Source of the DNA: CAWBRT01 sp050015355
GTDB lineage: Bacteria > Acidobacteriota > Terriglobia > Terriglobales > Acidobacteriaceae
Length of the DNA stretch: 33,257 nucleotides
NCBI GenBank assembly: GCA_050015355.1
Contig: JBEKBO010000056.1
Location: 1-33,257, forward strand
Direction of reading: 5' to 3'
The translations under genes were made by a program, and so were the position numbers. Positions 15,425-22,264 of this stretch are shown piece by piece. How positions within the stretch are numbered: position 1 is the first letter of the stretch; each line of letters starts with the position of its first letter. Below the pieces are notes generated by a model. That model worked only from the letters and a program-made list of their open reading frames with translations, was not told the DNA's origin and made no database searches.

Positions 15425-16231
15425 TTAAATGAATTTCCGCAGATACTGAATCCCCCTTGATGCGGCCGTATCCGGATCCGGATACGGAAGTATTTCGAGG
15501 GTGGCAAAGCCGGCATAGCCAATTTCGTTAAGAGTGTTAATGATCCCAGGAAAATCGAGATGGCCATCCCCGGGAGCCCAACGGTTGCTGTCAGCAAAAT
15601 GGACGTAGGCGATGACGTCTTTCGCCGCTCTTAGGCTGCCGCCAATGGAGGCATCCTCGATGTTCATATGGAAGACGTCAGGCATCAGGAAGATCTGGCC
15701 ATTACCAATCTTCTTAAGTATCTCCATCCCGTCCAGAACGCTGTTGATGAAATTGATCTCATAGCGGTTGACGGGCTCAAGAATGATTCTGACCCCTCGA
15801 CTGCCTCCATACTCTCCACATTCGCGGATACCCTCAATGAACCTTTCCTCGGAAGCTTTTGGCTCTTGCAGGTCCAGAGGTCCCCTGACCCTTCCGATAT
15901 TGACCATAGCCCCAAATTCACTGGCCAGATCAATCAGGCTTTTCAGCCGCTGGATGGTTCTTTGCCTGATGGCTGCATCCGGGTGGGTGAGCCAGAGCTT
16001 GGCGTCGGCAAAGACTTGGCCCGTCGAGATCACAGGTAATTCGAGACGATACTCCTTGAGCAGAGCTTTGATTTCCGGGAGACTCACCTGGCTGGAGTCG
16101 AGCAGGGCAAGCTCAACCCCGTCATATCCCAGTTGAGCCACCTTTCGGATGCTTTTCGACAGTTTATCGCGGAAGACTACGAAAGCGGACGGCAGGGCCC
16201 TTTCCGAAGCTATTGCCAATCCCAGTTTCAT
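15425..16231 (-). CDS. TIM-barrel sugar epimerase/isomerase (IolO-like)
   Basis: A 268-residue xylose-isomerase-like TIM barrel. The metal ligands can be placed at E152 (LEPVNRYE), D185 (MPDVFHMN), H211 (VHFADSNRWAP) and E246 (TLEILPY). The run ADSNRWAPGDGHLDF and the FHMNIED motif are very close to what I remember of the Thermotoga 5-keto-L-gluconate epimerase IolO (TM0416). An upstream in-frame start at 16285 is rejected because MKLGLAIAS at 16231 is the family's N-terminus and a promoter overlaps the extra codons. It is the first gene of the sugar operon. Expected role: 3-epimerisation or isomerisation of a keto sugar or keto sugar acid. The substrate is unproven. Confidence 0.85.
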   Translation of the reverse strand: MKLGLAIASERALPSAFVVFRDKLSKSIRKVAQLGYDGVELALLDSSQVSLPEIKALLKEYRLELPVISTGQVFADAKLWLTHPDAAIRQRTIQRLKSLIDLASEFGAMVNIGRVRGPLDLQEPKASEERFIEGIRECGEYGGSRGVRIILEPVNRYEINFINSVLDGMEILKKIGNGQIFLMPDVFHMNIEDASIGGSLRAAKDVIAYVHFADSNRWAPGDGHLDFPGIINTLNEIGYAGFATLEILPYPDPDTAASRGIQYLRKFI

Positions 16232-16256
16232 CTTCAATTTCCAGGTGAGACGTGAA

Positions 16257-16285
16257 ATCATTAGCCATATCGCTGGAGTTGTCAA
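16257..16285 (-). promoter_or_regulatory. Predicted sigma-70 promoter of the sugar operon
   Basis: On the minus strand TTGACA (16285-16280) is a perfect -35 box, followed 17 bases later by AATGAT (16262-16257), four of six matches to TATAAT. Transcription would start about 20 bases before the epimerase ATG at 16231. The rest of the 302-base divergent region (16232-16533) contains a GTATAC core near 16340 that could be part of a GntR/FCD operator, but it lacks symmetrical flanks. Confidence 0.5.
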
Positions 16286-16533
16286 GGGTTTTGCGATGTT
16301 GTGAATTCCTTATGGGCCAAATTAGGAATACGGCTAATCAAAACAACGTATACAGGGCTGTCCGCCATGGCCTCGAAAACCTGGCGAGCAAATTGGTCTT
16401 TCTTGGTGATGACCGGTTCGAGAGCAGTGTTATATTAGGGCGGTCGGGTTCCGCTGGGAAGGCATCCCAAGCCACGAATCGCATGCCGTTGAACGCGCCT
16501 GCCCAATTGGCAGACCAGAGAAGGGTTAACCAG

Positions 16534-17184
16534 ATGAGAATCGCAGTGATTAACGAAACCAGCGCCGCCAACCGCAACGCCGATATACTCGCAGCCCTGC
16601 AGGGTCGAGGACACGAAATCATCAATGCCGGAATGACCACAAACGGTGCAAAACCGGAGCTGTCCTATATCCACACCGGCCTGATGACCGCCATACTGCT
16701 CCATCTTAATCGGGTCGACTTCGTCGTGGGGGGATGCGGAACAGGTCAGGGCTACCTGAACTCCGTGATGCAATATCCTGGCGTGTTCTGCGGACACATT
16801 CTCAACGATCTCGACGCATGGCTGTTCATGCAAATCAATGGCGGCAATTGCATTTCGCTGGCCTTGAACCAGGGTTACGGCTGGGCTGGCGACGTCAACC
16901 TGAGATTCATCTTCGACCGCTTGTTCAGCGTCGAGCGGGGCGGAGGTTACCCGCCTCACCGGGCTCTCCCGCAAAAGGAATATCGCGATAAGCTGGCGCG
17001 AGTTTCCGACATAACACATCGCCCCTTCGCCGAGATCATCAGCAGCTTACCGGATGATGCCATTCTGCCGGCGCTCGATTATCCAGGCATGAAGGAATTG
17101 GTCGATGTTGACTCCGTCACCGACCCAGGGCTGAAAGAGGCTTTCCGGCGGCGCGTGAAGGCGGGCCCACTCGTATTTGCCTAA
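16534..17184 (+). CDS. RpiB/LacA/LacB-family sugar isomerase, long form
   Basis: A 216-residue protein with the RpiB fold: the N-terminal strand MRIAVINETSAANRN, the Cys loop GGCGTGQG, then MQINGGNCISLALNQGYGW and a C-terminal extension with RGGGYPP. This longer subgroup includes DhuI-type isomerases of unsaturated-uronate catabolism, from memory. The frame is open upstream to 16252, but AGAAGGG seven to thirteen bases before the ATG at 16534, and the family N-terminus, set the start. It is divergent from the sugar operon, sharing its control region, so it is likely a pathway member. It is the second RpiB-like gene flanking the same locus. Substrate unknown. Confidence 0.85.
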   Translation: MRIAVINETSAANRNADILAALQGRGHEIINAGMTTNGAKPELSYIHTGLMTAILLHLNRVDFVVGGCGTGQGYLNSVMQYPGVFCGHILNDLDAWLFMQINGGNCISLALNQGYGWAGDVNLRFIFDRLFSVERGGGYPPHRALPQKEYRDKLARVSDITHRPFAEIISSLPDDAILPALDYPGMKELVDVDSVTDPGLKEAFRRRVKAGPLVFA

Positions 17185-17467
17185 TCGATGAACCAATGAG
17201 AGCAAAACCGATGCGCCGGACGCAGCGGCAAGCGCTCCTCGTTCATTCCGGCGTGACGCTATTCGCTGTCGGCACCGGCATCCGATCGATTCCGCTATCG
17301 TGCTGTAACGTGGGCGGTTGAACAATTGCTCGAACGGGCGCACACACTGGGTGCAGCCGACCTGATTCCTCAAAGGGTCTCGAGCAAGATACGGTCGGGA
17401 TAGCCGGGTTCTCACCCCTGGACAGGCTCCGTTCAAGACGCCGGAATGCATATCCAGTGCGATTACC
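17185..17467. other. Non-coding stretch after the long RpiB-like gene
   Basis: I see no convincing gene. A 41-codon frame starting at 17196 and a 49-codon fragment around 17280-17400 have no recognisable features. No terminator with a T-run follows the isomerase gene. Confidence 0.4.
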
Positions 17468-17513
17468 GAGGTAACTTGAAAAACGTGGCAAGTTGGATAC
17501 TGAGGTAACTTGC
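17468..17513. promoter_or_regulatory. Ordered direct plus inverted repeat upstream of the PilZ gene
   Basis: GAGGTAACTTG occurs twice in direct orientation (17468-17478 and 17502-17512, 34 bases apart). In addition GCAAGTT (17488-17494) and AACTTGC (17507-17513) are perfect inverted arms around the second copy. Three AACTTG half-sites in defined spacing suggest binding of a dimeric or cooperative regulator controlling the PilZ gene. Confidence 0.45.
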
Positions 17514-17559
17514 GTACATGTCCAGTTGGCGATATCTTCGTAACTGCTGGAAGGATGCG

Positions 17560-17928
17560 ATGACCCAACTAAGTTCCGGTATGGCATTACCGCCCGAGCC
17601 ATCCGCCGAGATGCGCCGCTGGCCCCGTTACTCCATTGACGTGGGTCTTCGTGCCACTGCACGCGTCGGCAAAGCGGACAAAACGGTGCACGGGCGGGGA
17701 ACAGAACTGGGAAAAGGCGGTATGGCAGCGGTGCTGCCAATCGAACTGGCTATCGGAGATAGGATCAAGGTTGAGATAACTCTTCCCTACTGCGTCCAGT
17801 CGATTACGCTGATCGCGGTTGTTCGGAACCGCTCCAGCTTTACGTATGGCGTAGAGTTCATGGGTATCAGTTCAGCGCAACAGGCCGAGATTGAACGCGT
17901 CTGCCGCCTGCTTGTGATCCTGCAGTAG
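17560..17928 (+). CDS. PilZ domain protein
   Basis: A 122-residue single-domain PilZ protein. The first cyclic-di-GMP motif RxxxR is present at R19-R23 (MRRWPRYSID). The second, usually D/NxSxxG, is degenerate: ELGKGGM at residues 49-55, with Glu and Gly where Asp and Ser are expected. Beta strands typical of the barrel follow (VEITLPY; LIAVVRNRSSFTYGVEFMGIS), and the C-terminal helix has EIERVCRLL. I chose the ATG at 17560 because GGAAGG lies five bases before it; an ATG at 17518 would add 14 residues. It stands alone between convergent and same-strand neighbours. Its target is unknown, and ligand binding is uncertain because of the altered motif. Confidence 0.82.
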   Translation: MTQLSSGMALPPEPSAEMRRWPRYSIDVGLRATARVGKADKTVHGRGTELGKGGMAAVLPIELAIGDRIKVEITLPYCVQSITLIAVVRNRSSFTYGVEFMGISSAQQAEIERVCRLLVILQ

Positions 17929-17982
17929 AAATTGACAAATACCGCGGCGCTGCGGTGCCAGACGACCGTGCTCTGACCAACG

Positions 17983-18480
17983 CTAGTGGCGATACGCGAT
18001 GGCCTTCTTGAGCGCATCCACAATTTCGGAAATGTAATCTCGGTCACCGTTCGTGAAAGCCCGAACCTCACCGGATGCGCTATCAAGCACAATCGTGAAC
18101 TTCGGCCTGAAAATCGCATTGAGGAAAGCCCCAACGATAAACAGGATTAACCCGAAACGGTAAAGCCGTGCAAGAAAAGCTCCCACTCCGAGTAGATAGC
18201 AAGCCGTAGACCACGATCGGGTCGGCCCGGTTTTTTCAAGGCGCACGCCTTTTACTTCTGACATGGCAAAAACTCGCCCCGGCACCGTGAAATGAATGTT
18301 GGTTACGATGACGGCTCCATCTTCAAAAAACGTGCTCTCCGCATCTGGCGGCAGAACTACGGGCTTCAAGGCTGTGCCGCCGGAGCCACTCGGGATTCCC
18401 GCCTTACTCTTGCCGCACACATGACAGAAATTGCCCTCGTCGAAAAGTTCGGTACCGCAATGAATGCAATGCTGTGCCAT
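17983..18480 (-). CDS. Zinc-ribbon membrane protein (DUF6232-like)
   Basis: A 165-residue protein. The N-terminus has a zinc ribbon with C5, C8, C19 and C22 (CIHCG and FCHVCG). A linker of about 25 residues follows, then a domain reading FFEDGAVIVTNIHFTVPGRVFAMSEVKGV, which I associate with DUF6232, with two membrane segments at roughly 90-105 and 107-125 (CYLLGVGAFLARLYRFGLILFIVGAFL, split here only for description). The C-terminal part (LDSASGEVRAFTNGDRDYISEIVDALKKAI) matches that family's usual ending. Function is unknown; related domains occur in small membrane-anchored proteins. It converges on the PilZ gene over 54 bases. Confidence 0.75.
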   Translation of the reverse strand: MAQHCIHCGTELFDEGNFCHVCGKSKAGIPSGSGGTALKPVVLPPDAESTFFEDGAVIVTNIHFTVPGRVFAMSEVKGVRLEKTGPTRSWSTACYLLGVGAFLARLYRFGLILFIVGAFLNAIFRPKFTIVLDSASGEVRAFTNGDRDYISEIVDALKKAIAYRH

Positions 18481-18627
18481 ATGCCCGATGATAACTGAAT
18501 TTTGAATCAGGGTTGCAAGTGCCGCGGCAAATTGCCTCGCCCGTGCCGGACCAAGCTGCCGCTGGGGGAGTTAGCGGCAACGCGGTTGGGTATGGACTTT
18601 GTTGCGAAAACCCTGCCCGGTTGTTCG

Positions 18628-18633
18628 TATAAT
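18628..18633 (+). promoter_or_regulatory. TATAAT box immediately before the DinB-like gene
   Basis: A perfect -10 box, TATAAT, ends six bases before the ATG at 18640. Transcription from it would begin at about the A of the start codon, giving a leaderless mRNA. A possible -35 (TTGCGA, 18602-18607) is 20 bases upstream, longer than ideal. Confidence 0.5.
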
Positions 18634-18639
18634 GCAAGC

Positions 18640-19188
18640 ATGGCGCTCAAATTCACGACCTCCTACCTTGAGGATTCTTTGTCGCTGTTTCGCCACTACA
18701 AGAAAACGGCCGAAGGCGCGATGGCACAAGTCACAGACGAGCAGCTTGTCGAGGTGCTGGACCCGGAGATGAACTGTATTGCCGCCATCGTAAAGCATAT
18801 GGCGGGGAACATGCGGTCGCGTTGGACCGACTTTCTCACCAGCGACGGTGAAAAACCGGATCGGAACCGGGACATCGAATTCGTGGAGCCTCCCCCCGGA
18901 CGCAACGAGTTGATGAAGCTGTGGGAGTCAGGCTGGAACTGCGTGTTCTCCGCGCTGGAACCACTCTGCCCGGCGGATCTCAATCGCACGGTTACAATCC
19001 GGAGCGAAGCTCACTCGGTAATGCAGGCCATCAACCGCCAGATTGCTCACTACTCTTATCACTGCGGACAAATCGTGTTCTTGGCGAAGCACTTTCAACA
19101 TTTGCGATGGAAATCTCTGAGCACGCCCCGTGGCCAGTCGGCCAAATTCAATCAGCAAGTAGCGGCCGGTGAAGCCAGCCAGCGGTGA
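18640..19188 (+). CDS. DinB-like protein (DUF1572 type)
   Basis: A 182-residue four-helix-bundle protein of the DinB superfamily. The metal-site pattern is visible: H53 in IVKHMAGNM, and the C-terminal pair in AHYSYHCGQIV. The family start MALKFTTSYLEDSLSLFRHYK supports the ATG at 18640, not the in-frame ATG at 18502. No ribosome-binding site precedes it, but a perfect TATAAT does, so translation is probably leaderless. DinB-fold proteins are often metal-dependent thiol transferases or of unknown role; no specific activity can be assigned. It converges with tcuB. Confidence 0.8.
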   Translation: MALKFTTSYLEDSLSLFRHYKKTAEGAMAQVTDEQLVEVLDPEMNCIAAIVKHMAGNMRSRWTDFLTSDGEKPDRNRDIEFVEPPPGRNELMKLWESGWNCVFSALEPLCPADLNRTVTIRSEAHSVMQAINRQIAHYSYHCGQIVFLAKHFQHLRWKSLSTPRGQSAKFNQQVAAGEASQR

Positions 19189-19211
19189 CAATCCAGCTAG
19201 TGTAGTGCGTC

Positions 19212-19254
19212 AAACAAAGGGGCCGTTATTTGAAGGCGGCTTCTGGCCTCTTTC
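19212..19254. terminator. Likely bidirectional terminator between DinB-like gene and tcuB
   Basis: AGGGGCC (19218-19224) pairs with GGCCTCT (19245-19251) with one G-U pair, and an inner GAAG-GCGG-CTTC stem lies between them. Read on the minus strand the stem is followed by TTTGTTTG, and on the plus strand by CTTTC. This fits a terminator for the convergent genes, mainly for tcuB. Confidence 0.4.
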
Positions 19255-19282
19255 GGATGTCATCCAACAACCTTCGCGCGGG

Positions 19283-20395
19283 TTACACTTCCACGTTGTG
19301 CTCTGGTGGGCGCGAGCGTTCCAGTGACCACTTTAGTACGGCGGCCGACCGGTAGATGCCGTGCACGAATTTGCCGTAGGGCAGCGTCAAAAACAGCGCC
19401 ATGACGATGCCGAGATGAACCACCAGCAGCGTGCCCATCGCCGCGCTCTCGCGCAAGAACAGCAAAAGCAGTCCGCTGATGCTGGTCAGCAACAGCAGCA
19501 CGATGAAGGACACGTCCATCCCGTACTGACCCTCGTCGACGATATCCCGATTGCGGCGCTGCTTCAGGGCGTAGAGGCCCACGGGCCCGATCACCAGGCC
19601 GATGCCCCCCAACGTGCCAAAGATGACCGGCCAACTGGCATAGCCATAAGGTCCGTGCCATCCCAGCACGTAGTAGTAGATTGCGCCCAGCGTGGTGGCC
19701 ACGAAGCACGACAGGAATCCGTAGAACGTCACGTGATGGAACCAGCGCAGCGACTGCGAACTCTCTGTCCCCGGATAGGTGCAGCCCGCCCCGCCGTTGT
19801 CCAGATTCTCGAGGCGGAGCACATCCTTCGCCGCTCTGGTCAGCGCGGCGGGGTTGGCGAGCCCGGAATACGGCTCACCCACATTGCGCCAGAAGCGGAG
19901 AAATCCGATCAGCAAGGCGAGCGCGGCGAACAGCCCAACCGCGGCGAAGGTCAGCGTCATAACTTCGTGCGAGATGATCTGATAGGCATCTCCGCCACGA
20001 ACCGGCGTCCATAGCCGGCTGCCAACGGCCGCGTTCGCGGCCAGCAGGAACCCTATCAGCACTACCGCCGTGAGCAGCGAAACCAGCAGCCCGTTCTTGC
20101 GGAACGCTTTAGCCAGCGGGGCCGGCCAGGCATACAGTTCGTAGGTATAGGCGCGAATCTTGGCCAATGTCTTCGGCGGATTGATGTCAAACTCGTGCGG
20201 CGGCGCGTACTGGCAGGCGTAATAGCACTCGCTGCAATTGTGGCAGAGATTCGCCAGGTAATTCAGATCGCTCTCCTTGAAAACCAGACGCCTCTCCATC
20301 GCCTGCCACACAGCGCAATAGCCTTCGCAGTAGCGGCAGGCGTTGCACACGGTCATCAAGTGTTCGCCCTCGTGCATCAACTCAGTTGGCAGCAT
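19283..20395 (-). CDS. tcuB: Tricarballylate utilisation protein TcuB (iron-sulfur, membrane electron carrier)
   Basis: A 370-residue membrane protein. Near its N-terminus it has two four-Cys ferredoxin-like clusters (CNACRYCEGYC and CHNCSECYYAC, C-x2-C-x2-C-x3-C each), followed by PPHEFDINPPKT, a TcuB/CitB hallmark. About six membrane helices follow, with His residues suited to haem (HEVMTL, HHVTFYG, HLGIVMALF). In the known system TcuB re-oxidises the flavin of TcuA and passes electrons to the quinone pool. GAGGAGG nine bases before the ATG at 20395 fixes this start over the ATG at 20419. It overlaps tcuA by 14 bases, so the two are coupled. Confidence 0.92.
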   Translation of the reverse strand: MLPTELMHEGEHLMTVCNACRYCEGYCAVWQAMERRLVFKESDLNYLANLCHNCSECYYACQYAPPHEFDINPPKTLAKIRAYTYELYAWPAPLAKAFRKNGLLVSLLTAVVLIGFLLAANAAVGSRLWTPVRGGDAYQIISHEVMTLTFAAVGLFAALALLIGFLRFWRNVGEPYSGLANPAALTRAAKDVLRLENLDNGGAGCTYPGTESSQSLRWFHHVTFYGFLSCFVATTLGAIYYYVLGWHGPYGYASWPVIFGTLGGIGLVIGPVGLYALKQRRNRDIVDEGQYGMDVSFIVLLLLTSISGLLLLFLRESAAMGTLLVVHLGIVMALFLTLPYGKFVHGIYRSAAVLKWSLERSRPPEHNVEV

Positions 20396-21830
20396 GGCGC
20401 GGCGCCTCCTCTCTTCCATCGCGTGGCTCGCCCCGATTCAGGGCTTGCATGGCTGCCTCGCGGCCGGCGATGCGGCCAAACACTGTCCCGATGGTCACGC
20501 CAAAGCCGGCCACGTATCCCTTGCCGAGTATGCTGCCCGCCATGATTTCCCCGGCGGCAAAAATATTGCGCGACCGCTGGCCGTCCTTCATCAGCGCCAT
20601 GGCGCGCTCATTGACCTTCACTCCCAGATACGTAAACGTCAGACCGGGCCGCAGCCCGTAGGCGTAGAAGGGCGGCTGATCGATCCGCAGCGCCCAATGC
20701 GTTTTCTCCGGCTGCAAGCCCGAGGTCTTGCAGTCGTCCAGGATTGCATGGTTAAACGTTCCGGGCTGAACCGCGTCGTTGTAGGCCTTGACCGTGGCCA
20801 CGACCTTTTCCACCGGCAGCTTCACCAGCTTTGCCAACTCGCCGATGCTCTGCGCCTTCGCCGGCGGGAAGACCGAGGGCATGAATTTTCCCATCGCCTT
20901 GGCGTCGATGATGCAGTGGCCAATCTGCTCCGGCTGTTGCGCCACCAGCCGTCCCCAGATGGCATAGCGCTTCGGCCAGAAATCCTCGCCCTCATCGTAG
21001 AAGCGTTCGCCGTTCTTGTTCACCACGATGCCCAGCGAAACGCAGTCGAGCCGGGTGACGATGCCGCCGTCGAACTTCGGCGCACGGGCGTCGATGGCCA
21101 CACAGTGTCCCTGCGTGGGGTCGCCGATGGATTGCACGCCCAGCTCGATCAGGCGCTTCAGAACCTTGCCTTTGTTGTAGGGAGTGCCGCGGATCAGAAA
21201 ATTGTCGGCGGCCGCCCCCCACGCCTCTTTCAGCCATTCCAGGTTCGATTCGAAGCCGCCGGAGGCGGCCACCAATACCTTGGCGCCGATCTGCGCGGGC
21301 TTGCCTTCCACCAGCACGCTGGCGCTTTGAAACCTGCCGTCGACCACATCCAGGTCCACCACTTCGGCGTTGTAAACAATGCGGATGCCCACGCGCTCCG
21401 CCCTGGCGAAGTAGGCGTTCATCATGGCTTTTCCGCCGCCCAGGAAGAACGCATTGGTGCGGCCCAGGTGAAGCGTGCCGCCCATGGCATGTTGAAAGCG
21501 AACTCCGTAGCGCTTCATCCACTCGGTACAGGAGGCCGAAGCGAGGATCGTCATGCGCGCCAACTGCTCGTTGGTCTGGCCTCCGGTCACTCGCAGAATA
21601 TCGTCGTAGAACTCGTCTTCCGAATAGGCCTCGGTCATCACCTCCGTCGGCGCGTCGTGCATGCACCGCAGGTTTCTGGTGTGCCGGCTGTTGCCGCCGC
21701 GGAACTCCTTCGGTGCGCCCTCCAGCAGCAGCACGCTGGCCCCACTTTCACGCGCGCTCAAAGCCGCCGCCAAAGCCGCGTTGCCCCCGCCTATCACCAA
21801 AACATCAAATCCCGATAAATCATCCGTCAT
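20382..21830 (-). CDS. tcuA: FAD-dependent tricarballylate dehydrogenase TcuA
   Basis: A 482-residue flavoprotein of the fumarate-reductase/succinate-dehydrogenase flavin family that oxidises tricarballylate to cis-aconitate. The FAD-binding GGGNAA motif is at residues 14-19 (VLVIGGGNAALAAALSA), the family sequence FRGGNSRHTRN follows, and the C-terminal FAD contact is AGEIMAGSILGKGYVAGFG. The start is set at 21830 because GGGAG lies six bases before it; the ATG at 21836 is too close to that site. The usual partner transporter TcuC and regulator TcuR are absent, but an MFS transporter is divergent at 22265. A strong substrate call, since tcuB is directly coupled; related substrates are possible. 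Confidence 0.92.
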   Translation of the reverse strand: MTDDLSGFDVLVIGGGNAALAAALSARESGASVLLLEGAPKEFRGGNSRHTRNLRCMHDAPTEVMTEAYSEDEFYDDILRVTGGQTNEQLARMTILASASCTEWMKRYGVRFQHAMGGTLHLGRTNAFFLGGGKAMMNAYFARAERVGIRIVYNAEVVDLDVVDGRFQSASVLVEGKPAQIGAKVLVAASGGFESNLEWLKEAWGAAADNFLIRGTPYNKGKVLKRLIELGVQSIGDPTQGHCVAIDARAPKFDGGIVTRLDCVSLGIVVNKNGERFYDEGEDFWPKRYAIWGRLVAQQPEQIGHCIIDAKAMGKFMPSVFPPAKAQSIGELAKLVKLPVEKVVATVKAYNDAVQPGTFNHAILDDCKTSGLQPEKTHWALRIDQPPFYAYGLRPGLTFTYLGVKVNERAMALMKDGQRSRNIFAAGEIMAGSILGKGYVAGFGVTIGTVFGRIAGREAAMQALNRGEPRDGREEAPRHAAN

Positions 21831-21879
21831 CGCCATCTCCCGACAGCTTGCCAGGGATCAGCACGCAAGCAGAACACTG

Positions 21880-21897
21880 CTCGCAATACTTTGCGAG
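21880..21897. promoter_or_regulatory. Inverted repeat in the tcuA leader
   Basis: CTCGCAA-TACT-TTGCGAG is a perfect 7-base-arm inverted repeat about 50 bases before the tcuA start. It could be an operator or an RNA hairpin in the leader. Confidence 0.4.
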
Positions 21898-21988
21898 CGA
21901 GACACCACCCCTGAATGAATGTAAAAGTGCTCTTAACAGTTTGCCTTATTGCACAGACTAATTCCAGAAAGAAGTGCTGACGCCCGCG

Positions 21989-22002
21989 CTTGGCGCGCCA
22001 AG
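21989..22002. promoter_or_regulatory. Perfect palindrome between tcuA and the MFS gene
   Basis: CTTGGCGCGCCAAG is a perfect 14-base palindrome near the middle of the 434-base divergent gap 21831-22264. It is an operator candidate; no regulator gene is adjacent. Confidence 0.4.
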
Positions 22003-22126
22003 GCGCAACCCGTGACAAACATCAGACGCACGCAGCGTAGCCTTGCCCAGCGTGTCTCCGGTGCATATGTTGTCGGCATACAGCACGAGTGATTCGGCGC
22101 TGAAATGGAGATTCCAAAATTGTGCT

Positions 22127-22159
22127 TTGCAAGGATTAACCCCCTGCGTATAGTGGGGG
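22127..22159 (+). promoter_or_regulatory. Promoter with overlapping inverted repeat, upstream of MFS gene
   Basis: TTGCAA (22127-22132) and TATAGT (22149-22154) are spaced 16 bases apart and each match the sigma-70 consensus at five of six positions. The -10 is enclosed by CCCCC (22140-22144) and GGGGG (22155-22159), as if a repressor covers it. The transcript would have an untranslated leader of about 105 bases. It contains a hairpin CCCGA-GACGAA-TCGGG (22236-22251) directly before the GGAGG ribosome site. Confidence 0.5.
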
Positions 22160-22264
22160 ACGATTTCCAACGCGAGCACAATTTTTGTAGCTCAGAAAAA
22201 GTTCCGCCGCACTCAGAGCGCGGTGATACGGATTGCCCGAGACGAATCGGGGGAGGAATCGAAA

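Noticed and set aside
16403..16436. TTGGTG with TATATT as a promoter for the long RpiB-like gene
   Set aside because: The spacer is 22 bases and both boxes are weak matches.
5486..17184. Direct assignment as a sulfoquinovose pathway
   Set aside because: No sulfoquinovosidase, sulfolactaldehyde enzyme or sulfonate exporter is visible, and the isomerase is of fucose-isomerase type. Only the logic is shared.
5486..17184. Direct assignment as a D-apiose pathway
   Set aside because: Split transketolase fits, but the apulose kinase is absent and the isomerase family differs.
17196..17400. Short frames between the RpiB-like and PilZ genes
   Set aside because: 41 and 49 codons, no ribosome site and no recognisable protein.
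20343..21818. Long plus-strand open frame of 491 codons opposite tcuA
   Set aside because: It is rich in His, Arg, Gln and Ala with no domain, as expected for the shadow of a G+C-rich gene; tcuA on the other strand has full family motifs.
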